The position numbers and the translations under genes are program-made. 64,000 nt of DNA, from NCBI RefSeq assembly GCF_000006405.1, contig NW_003202288.1, positions 141,141-205,140 of the forward strand. The letters are read 5' to 3'. The stretch comes from Perkinsus marinus ATCC 50983. Its lineage: Eukaryota > Perkinsozoa > Perkinsida > Perkinsidae. Numbering within the stretch: the stretch's first letter is position 1; each line of letters starts with the position of its first letter. Under the pieces are notes generated by a model that did no database searches, was not told the DNA's origin, and saw only the letters and a program-made list of their open reading frames with translations. Positions 55,988-64,000 of the stretch are shown here, piece by piece.

Positions 55988-57393
55988 CACGAACAGGACA
56001 CTCCAGACTTCCGAGCACAGCTGCAACACCGAAGAGAAGTGTTCCATCCAGTCGTTGATCTACGCCGTATGATTCACAACGTATTCGGGTCGAGCTTCTC
56101 TAGTCTAGCCGACTACCTCCTACGAAAGGAAACCCATTGGTTGGGCTGGAAAGGCATTGCTGTTAGCAAAGTACTACTACCACTTGGGAAAGCCGTACAG
56201 CTGGTGACTTATTCATTCAGGAAGTTTGCGGTCCATTTTTGCACTCTACGCACAGGGAAAGATTCGGCACGCCCTGGCCGCCCTCATGTCAAACTAAGGC
56301 TGATGTCGTGATCGGTGATGGTACATTACCAACGAAGAGGAAGAGCGCTGACCGATCCAGTGGTAGGGTAGCTGCGGTGACACCCTTGGTGACACGTTGT
56401 TATAGAGTCTCCTCCCCCGAAGAGAACTCGACATAGTAAGGCTGTCCCTAGGCATGTCGAGAGGATGTTGCAGATGCTACATGAAGCAGTGAGTTCCCCA
56501 TGTTGGAATATATGCTCGCCTTCCTCCGCAGCTGAGCTCAGGTGTTCTCTCACTAGTTATACAAGCTTACGTATGAATTTGGGTAGAAGTATACAGGCAT
56601 CAACGAGAATCACCCAAAATTTCCTCAGAATTTTCATTTGTAGTTGACCGTGTGTATATTTTTTCACGCTGGTGGCTTCATTGGAGTTTCACAGCTTGTT
56701 TTACGCGAAGTAGAGCGTAAAATTCGGTGAAAAACGCGATATTCGCGTGAACTAGTGTTTTTCATATCACTAGGGTGAAGCTCTAATGATTGCCGTCCAG
56801 AGAGTTGTCCATGCAGGCGGACGCTTCGGCTGTCTCCCCATACGCGCCCTCCCCTGAAAGCAGTCCGGCTGGCAGTGATGATGAAGTAGAGGAGGAGAAT
56901 CAGTGTGAAGTAAGTATCAGCGGATGTGTGTAGTTGGTGAATTTCGGAAATTTTCAGAAGTACATGAATAAGGTGATGCAACACGACGATCCTGAAGAGG
57001 GCATTGAGGAGGACTATCGCTGCTACAACAACAAAATATTCCAGTGGCAGTTACGGAGGATGCTGGCCCGATCGGTGAGATTTTTGGCAAGTCCTCGTGG
57101 GGAAGTGATATTCTCCTTAGCACATTGAGTGCTATAACAAGAAGCCTGCGCCGGTTAGCAATGACGCTGCTAAAGATGAGCTTATCGAACTCGTGTATCG
57201 GTTGAAGGGGAAGGAGCGAGCCAAGGTGACCATTGAAACGTGTGGTTTATCAGTGGGGGATTCCTTCGCAGTGGTTGAGGTGTAGTTGATATTCCTGTGT
57301 CAGGCCGCAGTGGAGAGTGAAGCTCCCCGTGATGGAGATGGAAGTGTTGTTGTTGCTGAATCTAAGACGACTTTAGCTGATAGTGCATCGTAG
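55988..57393 (+). CDS. Hypothetical nuclear-type protein (multi-exon)
   Basis: The well-supported exons are 56299-56362, 56406-56488, 56817-56909 and three more to the TAG at 57391-57393. They encode DVVIGDGTLPTKRKSADRSS, ESPPPKRTRHSKAVPRHVER, the acidic SSPAGSDDEVEEENQCE, KYMNKVMQHDDPEEGIEED, NNKIFQWQLRRMLARS and ELIELVYRLKGKERAK. Basic K/R-P clusters suggest nuclear localisation. An upstream open stretch (55988-56210, DFRAQLQHRREVFHPVVDLR) joins in phase 0 over a ~100-bp intron but may be a separate gene. Intron 56489-56816 carries one MITE-A and one MITE-B copy. Confidence 0.5.
56505..56672 (+). mobile_element. MITE-A copy
   Basis: TTGGAATATATGCTCGCCTT at the start, AATTTCCTCAGAATTTTCAT inside, and TTTTTTCACGCTGG at the end. 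It lies 16 bp inside the host intron. Confidence 0.8.
56683..56789. mobile_element. MITE-B copy
   Basis: TTGGAGTTTCACAG and GGGTGAAGCTCTAA termini, GTTTTACGCGAAG and CGCGATATTCGCG inside, and TTTTTCATATCACTAGGGTG near the end. It directly follows a MITE-A copy in the same intron. Confidence 0.8.
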
Positions 57394-58051
57394 CTCAGAG
57401 GTTTCGGGTAGTTTTACTATACTTGTGTTGGTAACAGTCTGGGGAAATTGGGATAAAACGAGAGCTTGTCGAATGTTCGAGCAAGGACCTTCCTTCCGAC
57501 TAGAGTAGTAATTTCAGTGATCAGTGGTACTCCCGAGGGCATCACTTGCCGAGGACCCTTAACGGGCTATAAGAACCTATACAACCTCGTCGGTTGAGAG
57601 AATACAGAGTTGTAACATGAGTATTAGCATGTCGAATTCACCCGTCAAATTGAGGGCTGCTAAACACAGCACAATAGCGCCGCTACTGTAACCCAGGCTC
57701 GACTTCGATTGTGGAACTTGCACTTCCCACTAATTGGCGTCCTGTCGGCTCTCGGTGGAAATCTCCGTTCCTGGTGTTATATAGTCCATTCTATCGGCAG
57801 ATCGTTTAAACGATAGGGTGTGTTGGTATTTTCAATGGCCTTTTAAGGAGCATGAGTTCGGATGATAATTGTCAACACAAGATGAGAAGGGAATTCAGAG
57901 GACGACAACAAGAACAAGTGACATGCTTAGACACTATAAGAAGGGTAATTCATTTCTCGGTCTTTTTTAATCTCACATTGGCCGTGAGGGAGGCGTGGTC
58001 CGAGGTTCGATTCCTGGCAAGGGCATTTAAATATTCTCTCAAAAGTTGCAC
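57394..58051. other. Mostly noncoding; tRNA-like element and a possible first exon
   Basis: ATG at 57852 opens MSSDDNCQHKMRREFRGRQQ, which could be a short first exon, but no continuation was found. At ~57965-58035 the plus strand has CGAGGTTCGATTCCTGG followed by CAAGGGCATTTAAAT, another tRNA-like element. Confidence 0.35.
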
Positions 58052-60099
58052 TTACACGAACTGCTGCCGATATTCGTTTAGCAGATGCATTTTCTCCGAA
58101 GGGTCATCAGCGTCAGGATATTGAATTTTCTCGATTCCATTTCGAAGATCCAAATTTCCACGCCATAACGTAGCATCAGCAACGCTTACGTCCACCAACT
58201 GAAGAACCCACAGGGTTGATACGGCAGAGGAGACGGCAGCGTTGGAGTATATGTTTGCTTTCCTCATCTGAGTTCAGTAGTTTCCTCAATTAGCCACGAA
58301 ATTCAAGTAGCAATGTTCAGAATCCAACAAAAAATTCCTAAAATTTCATATCATCACCAACACATGTGATCGACAATTTCCCACACTGCGATACAGTCTA
58401 CTTCCACTTGAGTGTTTCCCGTCATCTGCTGTTGGCCCGGTGGGACCTCGAGTTGGATCGCACCGCTCACACGAGTTGCCCAGATGTAATCAAGTCGTGT
58501 GGGAAAAGACGGGATACTCTGAAGAACAACGTTGAATAGGAAAACGCATCTGTTCGTGAATGTCCACCTCATCGTTGGTAGCGCCGTACAAGGCGACGAT
58601 GGAGTTACGGAGATCACTCCAGTCGCCAACAAATGACTGTGGTCTTCCATACCCAGCCTGACGGGCGAATTCAGCCCAGACGTCGCTGAAGCCTGCCTCC
58701 TGCATCTGCACCCGAGCCAGGGCATACAGTGACTCCCCCTCGGGACCCTGAGGCCAGCTAAGAGTTTCTACACCCGATGATGTGAATGATACTCACTGCC
58801 GAGTTGTGTTCCCTTTCGGTGCCGTCAATGTTGAAATCACCGGTTAGAAAAGCGGCTACTATTTCTCTCCTTCTACCCGTTTTCTCACCCTCAACGGCGG
58901 CTTTCCTGACTCGCTCATAGAGATGGAGCGCATCACGCTGACAATAATACAGCTATAGCCCTATGAGAACGAATTATCTCAGCAAAGAAGTCAGAAAAGT
59001 AAAATCGTCGAAACACAGCTAGAATCAATTCGTTTCTCACACTTCAGTGCACTATCAGAGTGCAATGAGAAAGTAAAGCGTCAGTATTGAAGTATATATA
59101 CTCGTTTTCCTCATCTGAGTTTAGCAGTTTTATCACAAACTATAGGAGTTTGCATACGTGTGGAAGTGTTGAAAACCCCCGTAAAATTTCTCAAAAAAAT
59201 TTCCTCACAATTTTCATGTTCCTACCAACACATGTAGTTGAACATGTGCATATTTTCTCACTCTAGAGAGCGCGTTGAAAACTCACCAGCTGATGCACTT
59301 TCACATTCGCGTCGTCACCTGCGTCCATATGAGTTGTCACGACGATTATCAACTAAGTGGAATGAAATCGAGAAAAAAGTTGGTTGGGAAAGCGCCCACA
59401 TCTTTTCCTCGATCGAGAACCGCACAGAGAGCGCCCTTCGATGCAAAGGAGTCTTCAGTAGTAGAATCAACGAATCGGATAAATCTAAGCAGTAAGATGA
59501 AAAAATGGAGAAATGAATAATACGAACTCTTCGTGCAGTATCGGCCACTTTGACATTATTATCAAACCGCTGTCCAAGAATTTAGGAGCGCACTCGCAAA
59601 TATGTGATCCGTGAGCTCTGGTGTGGTGCTGTAAATGAGTATCTACAAGAAGATGGTGAAAACTTCGATTGATGGGTTGATGACTTTTCTCGAGTGCTGC
59701 TAAGACTTCGCTCCGCTGAAACATGCGGAAGCAACAACAGCAGTTGATACAGCTCGCGACCACCGAGTGCGACCCCGACCAGACTTCTTGTAGGGTCACG
59801 ATCTGTTGGGGGTATGATTTGGCGAAGGAGTGGTATCGGAAATACTCACGTCGATGTTGTCCGTAAAGACCGACTCTATAATGTGATCGGAGACTCTCTC
59901 TGCTCGGGAGGGCAGATCGAAGTCTAAGCAGCATGGGAAGTTGGCGCGGACCTACGATGAGGAAGAAGGATGGTATGCAAAAATGGCAGCGAGGAAAGCC
60001 CACTGGTATGAGCCATGAGTTGAAAGTCATGAGCTTGATGGTGGCGTCTGACGATGCTGCTGCTGCTGATTTGCTCGAAGTGTGGTATCCGTTAGACAT
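58052..60099 (-). CDS. Neutral sphingomyelinase-like phosphodiesterase (EEP superfamily)
   Basis: Metal-dependent phosphodiesterase fold (endonuclease/exonuclease/phosphatase). Start ATG at 60099. Exons 60004-60099 and 59850-59951 give IKLMTFNSWLIP (motif with the metal-ligand Asn) and RAERVSDHIIESVF. The next gives IVTLQEVWSG (catalytic Glu), then LDSGLIIMSKWPI, FIRFVDSTTEDSFASKGALC, VVTTHMDAGDDANVKVHQL (conserved T-H), FLTGDFNID (GDxN) and FPTRLDYIW. The order matches neutral sphingomyelinases. The usual C-terminal SDH motif was not found; the last exon (58052-58198, LVDVSVADATLWRGN...) looks different. The junction near 59.7 kb is uncertain. Two introns contain MITE-A copies. Confidence 0.75.
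58237..58388 (+). mobile_element. MITE-A copy supplying a 5' splice site
   Basis: CAGCGTTGGAGTATATG to TTTCCCACACTG. It is antisense to the host gene, so on the coding strand it begins CAGTGTGGG. The intron's GT (58386-58385) lies inside that terminal repeat. Confidence 0.85.
59082..59263 (+). mobile_element. MITE-A copy in a second intron of the same gene
   Basis: CAGTATTGAAGTATATATAC to CATATTTTCTCACTC, antisense to the gene, about 20 bp inside the donor GTGAGT. Confidence 0.8.
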
Positions 60100-60322
60100 T
60101 TGCGTTGGTCATTTGGTAAATAGAGGCAACCACTGAAGGTCATTAACGTGAATATGCAATACACATCGTAATAGTATTATAGATATATTGGTAATATTAT
60201 AAGTGGACGAGTTCAAGCGCGCAGGTCGCGGTTTTTGAGGGTTTTCCATCTACTAGATATGTAGCTGAAAGCGTAGGTAGATTTCCGAAGGCGGTAATTG
60301 ATGAAGACTGCTCTCCCGCGCA

Positions 60323-60472
60323 CAGTGCTGCAAAGTATGTACTCGCTTTCCTCAGCTGATGAGCTCAATAGTTTTCTCACTAATCATAGGAGTTCATATA
60401 CGAATCGAGAAAAAATACGAGAAGTGGACAGAAATTCTCCAAAATTTCCTCAGAGTTTAGATATAATGCGCT
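60323..60472 (+). mobile_element. MITE-A copy
   Basis: CAGTGCTGCAAAGTATGTAC at the start and AATTTCCTCAGAGTTTAGAT near the end; the 3' terminus is missing. It lies upstream of the first exon found for the gene at 60586, possibly in its first intron. Confidence 0.7.
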
Positions 60473-60585
60473 GCTTTTCGCGCGCGCCATTGTGATCGAT
60501 TATCGCGCACTTTCCTCACGCAAATTCGGATGAGAACTTTCCTTATTACGAGGGGCTAAAATGTGTTGTTGGTAGTTGACTTTAG

Positions 60586-62502
60586 CAGCATGGGGGGTGT
60601 GGGTGTTCCACTCCTGAAACTATTGATGATATCGTATCGCACCACGTAGCTGCTGCAGACAGGCCCAAGCGGCAGAAGGCCACCGAGAGGACTCCTTCTA
60701 CTACGGCTAGGAAGGTAGGGGAAGGGGGAAGCAGGGGAGTTTCATTCGTTTTACGTAGAGTGAAAAACGCGATATTCGCGGTGGTATGCAGTAGTCGTGA
60801 AATAGGTTTTTCACTAGTGTTTTTCATATCACTAGGGTGGTGAAACTCCAATATTGTAATATACGTTCAACAGATACTAGGAGTTTTTTCACTAATAATG
60901 TGCGAACTAGGGTGAAAAGGAAGAAGAATTTCCTCAGAATTTTCATATTTTCACCAACATATGTGGTTGACCCTGTGCATATTGCAATCGGTGGGAAGTG
61001 TTGAAGTTGTGGTAGGATGATAAGAAGCGGTATCGCAACGAACTAGCGGTAACAGCAGAATATCAGGACACGGCGAACGCAACAGGTGAGGAAAAAAAGG
61101 GAGAAAAATTTCGTGGTAAAATTTTATTTTTGTTCAGCACTCACCAACAGGGCGAAGTTGGAGCTGATGCAGCTTACGTCGAGTCATGTTTCTGATGGGC
61201 GAGATGACACTGAGAGTAGCAGCTCAAGTTCTGAAGCTGTTTTCATAGACCTTACAGTAGTACTCGTACTACCTTATTAACGTGGAAGGGCTCATCTCAG
61301 GTGCCGGTGAGGTCTGCAAAGGCGGAGCTTATGGCAATCCCAGGGACGAGTTCGGAATTTTCTTACGATGCGTATAGTTTGCAATCTAAGGAGGAGGAAG
61401 TGTTACGGGAGATAGTACGGCCAGATGAGAAGGGGTAGGTTGGAGGGGCAGTGATGAAGTTTGGTAATGCTGGGTTTAGGTCGCCACTTGATGCAGCAGC
61501 AGATGAGGATAAGGAGAGGTAGGTCCTTGTCGGGGTGGCGAGGGTGATGAGGAGTGGAGCGTTGGTTAGGAAGGGAGGACGGGTGCAGCAAGAGGAAGAG
61601 GAGGAGGAGGCAGTGGATGTGGAGGATGTAGTGGTTGAGGAGGGGTAGTAATGGGGAGGGGGGTACTACACAGTGGTTAATAATAGGTTTATGCTACTAC
61701 TCTTATTACACTGTTGTTAATAATAATAGGTTTATGCTACTACTCTTATTACACTGTTGTTAATAATAATAGGTTTATGCTACTACTCTTATTACACTGT
61801 TGTTAATAATAATAGGTTTATGCTACTACTCTTATTACACTGTTGTTAATAATAATAGGTTTATGCTACTACTCTTATTACACTGTTGTTAATAATAATA
61901 GGTTTATGCTACTACTCTTATTACACTGTTGTTAATGATAATAGGTTTATGCTACTACTCTTATTACACTGTTGTTAATAATAATAGGTTTATGCTACTA
62001 CTCTTATTACACTGTTGTTAATAATAATAGGTTTATGCTACTACTCTTATTACACTGTTGTTAATAATAATAGGTTTATGCTACTACTCTTATTACACTG
62101 TTGTTAATAATAATAGGTTTATGCTACTACTCTTATTACACTGTTGTTAATAATAATAGGTTTATGCTACTACTCTTATTACACTGTTGTTAATGATAAT
62201 AGGTTTATGCTACTACTCTTATTACACTGTTGTTAATAATAATAGGTTTATGCTACTACTCTTATTACACTGTTGTTAATAATAATAGGTTTATGCTACT
62301 ACTCTTATTACACTGTTGTTAATGATAATAGGTTTATGCTACTACTCTTATTACACTGTTGTTAATAATAATAGGTTTTCCTTTCAGTACGCCTCCTCCC
62401 CCTCCTGCCTCCCCTCCGGTTCATCAACTACCAAAGACACAGCCCACCCATCTAGTCAGCCAGGAGCTGCTGCTGGTGGCGCCGTCATCGTCGTCGTCTT
62501 GA
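60586..62502 (+). CDS. Acidic SIM-containing protein (5' end unknown)
   Basis: Exons 60586-60714, 61016-61085, 61138 to about 61256, ~61304-61437, ~61486-61528, ~61579-61644 and 62388-62502 join in frame. Encoded stretches are RPKRQKATERTPSTTARK (basic, nuclear type), KKRYRNELAVTAEYQDTANA, ALTNRAKLELMQLTSSHVSD, then ESSSSSSEAVFIDLT, a canonical SUMO-interacting motif flanked by Ser/Glu. A QQEEEEEEAVDVEDVVVEEG acidic tail and a proline-rich end TPPPPPASPPVHQ follow, finishing in SSSSS. Intron 60715-61015 holds MITE-B and MITE-A; intron 61645-62387 holds the 43-bp minisatellite. Confidence 0.55.
60738..60864. mobile_element. MITE-B copy
   Basis: GGAGTTTCATTCGTTTTACG at the start, CGCGATATTCGCG inside, and TTTTTCATATCACTAGGGTG then AAACTCCAAT at the end. 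Confidence 0.8.
60870..60984 (+). mobile_element. Truncated MITE-A copy
   Basis: Shares AATTTCCTCAGAATTTTCAT, CACCAACATATGTGGTTGAC and CTGTGCATATTG with the 3' half of the family. It lies beside MITE-B in the same intron. Confidence 0.65.
61686..62375 (+). repeat. 43-bp minisatellite, 16 tandem copies, intronic
   Basis: The unit begins GGTTTATGCTACTACTCTTA and ends GTTGTTAATAATAATA. Units are nearly identical, with a recurrent AAT/GAT variant in three of them. It fills almost all of intron 61645-62387. Confidence 0.97.
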
Positions 62503-62716
62503 ACTAGATGCCTCACCCTTGTATAGGTTGTTTCCTCTTAACGACTATCAATTTTGTAGTATTTGCCCTCCTCCCCGGATTCATTGTTGGGTTTGTCAAT
62601 GAGGTTGTAGGGCCCCTGGGGTATACCATCTTTTTGATAACTCAGGAGGCGAGCATTGACTGGGTGGTCCAGATTTGTCACTAAATCTGTATAGTAGTAG
62701 TTGGTGTTGTTGTAAG

Positions 62717-64000
62717 ATGATTGGGGTCTCGCAGAAGAGGACGGACACCTCCTATGGGAACTCGTTGGTCGCTCGGAGGGAGTTTACTCGGCAGCAGCAG
62801 AAGCATAGGGAAACGATAAGGAAGATTCGCTCTAGCATAGGTCAGTCCGGACCTATTTTGTATCTTACCAGCAGCAACCTAAGATACTCGGCCTCCTGCT
62901 GATCAAAGACACCTCACGCTGTATGGTCGGGACTATTATGCTAGGAAGCGTAGGAAGGGGCGAGGGAGGGGGAGGGAGGCGTATTAGAGGTGGCTGTAGG
63001 TCAAATTAGGGAGTATGCTAACAACGATTTGAAGATGATAAGGAGTATTGCGCGAACTATGCGGCGAACACCAGAGTTGTTGGTGGGTGTGATTTGAAAA
63101 TGGAGTGGTACGATAATCATCTCTACAGGGGTCCTCGCGGGGGTCGGGGCCTGTGAGCTTGAATAGGGATAGTAGGAAGAGGGAGCTGTCGAGAATTACA
63201 GCGGTAGGGATGAGTAGGCCCTCTGGGGGGAAGGCTGGTATCGTTTTAGGATAACCATGCTATGTTGGACCGCTTGGAGAGGCTGAAACCCTCTTACAGT
63301 GTGGCTCATTTGGAGCAAGACTACTTTAGGCAGATGCGGTAGTACGGTGGTGAAAGTGGCGTTTAGATTTGTGGAGAAGGTGTGGTATCAGCTGAATGAA
63401 ATTAAGGATTTATTATTTGGTGGTTGTATATTTTTGGTGATGATATGAAGTTCACATAGAGAGAATCGACCGTTTTTACTCGGGAAAAAACGTCCGGAAA
63501 TGCACTAGTGGGAGGTGGTGGAAATGTATATGGCAGGTATATGGTCCAGTCTTGCTCCCATGCGTATAACAGAGGAGGTCGACAGCATCCGCTAATTGCT
63601 AGATTGCGAGCTCGAGAAGAAGCAGCTAAGTGAGGCATGGCTCTTGACGCTTACCCGGGTGGTTCGAGTAGGACGTTTATAGGCAGCTTTCGCCGCTATT
63701 CGATGTTGTAATTGAAATAGATCTCCTCTACTAAGGAGTGGGGCTCGCGTGTTGGCTTAGCATTGATATGAACTGGAAACGTTGGTAGGCAGAAATGAGG
63801 AGAAATATGACGATTCGTATCGACTTGAAAGCTCTGGTAGCTAGCATGCTGAAGGAATCATTCATCAACAGTTATATACGTCTTGATTGAGCGTTGTGCA
63901 GGGCGTCAGAGCTAGCCCGACGTCATCGTTTTGAGGAGGAGGCGGAGAGGTATCTCAATGGGAGTAAGTCGACACCGAACTTGAGGAAGGGGAGTCTCGA
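62717..64000 (+). CDS. CFAP97-like (hemingway/KIAA1430) protein, 3' end beyond window
   Basis: ATG at 62717 opens MIGVSQKRTDTSYGNSLVAR with a basic helix to SSI. Later exons give LTLYGRDYYARKRRKGRGRG, VAVGQIREYANNDLKMIRSI, VSLNRDSRKRELSRITA|DN and HAMLDRLERLKPSYSVAHLE. The DN-x-x-M-L-x-R-L-x(4)-P-x-Y-x(4)-L-E pattern is the CFAP97/KIAA1430 signature found in axoneme-associated proteins. Near the window end ASELARRHRFEEEAERYLNG continues coding, possibly of the same gene. A flagellar role fits a flagellated stage. Exon joins between 63.3 and 63.9 kb are not resolved. Confidence 0.5.

Noticed and set aside
61686-62375. Possible CRISPR array
   Set aside because: Units are contiguous 43-bp tandem repeats with no unique spacers, in a eukaryotic intron.

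Overview
The window is nuclear DNA of a single-celled eukaryote. Genes are split by many very short GT-AG introns (32-52 bp where I could splice them) and sit close together on both strands. An alveolate, most likely a perkinsid (Perkinsus-like), is my best guess. The reasons are the dense tiny introns, a MORN-SAM-kinase fusion, a CFAP97-like flagellar gene, and the intron and repeat style. This is inference; I cannot search a database. Most gene models below were spliced by hand using reading-frame continuity, and coordinates give the full span from first to last coding base.

Layout. 0.2-10 kb (minus strand): NIPA-type Mg2+ transporter, ankyrin-repeat gene(s), and a complete PIAS/SIZ-type SUMO E3 ligase (SAP, PINIT, SP-RING, C-terminal SIM). 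11-22 kb (minus): a pseudokinase/leucine-rich-repeat gene and several coding exons I could not join. 22.4-24.0 kb: a 10-exon UDP-glucuronate decarboxylase (UXS). 24.8 kb: a clean tRNA-Glu(CTC). 25.6-26.2 kb: a PAM2-motif protein. 27.2-29.7 kb: mitoribosomal GTPase mS29/DAP3. 30.2-31.5 kb: mitochondrial SAM carrier. 31.6-35.4 kb: a 1,266-residue intronless RCC1-repeat protein with an N-myristoylation signal. 36.3-39.2 kb: MORN-SAM-protein kinase. 40.3-44.2 kb: two convergent, almost identical DDX6/DHH1 helicase genes, the second cut by a 100-N assembly gap. 46.2-48.0 kb: a His/Trp-rich nonapeptide-repeat membrane protein. 48.2-50.0 kb: a small mitochondrial protein and PRPP synthetase. 50.5-53.4 kb: a PH-domain protein with a long Glu/Thr/Val heptad array. 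54.1-57.4 kb: three novel multi-exon genes. 58.1-60.1 kb: a neutral-sphingomyelinase-like phosphodiesterase. 60.6-62.5 kb: a SIM-containing acidic protein with a 16-copy minisatellite in its last intron. 62.7 kb to the end: a CFAP97-like gene.

The main theme of the hunt is that intron length here is governed by dispersed repeats. Introns without repeats are mostly 32-60 bp. Most introns above about 150 bp that I spliced carry one or more copies of two short inverted-repeat element families (called MITE-A and MITE-B below), a tRNA-like element, or a simple repeat; one AT-rich 265-bp kinase intron is the clear exception. Several introns are almost exactly one MITE-A copy, one has its 5' splice site inside the element's terminal repeat, and two short introns of the mS29 gene are homologous to each other. 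This is the pattern expected of mobile intron-forming elements (introners).
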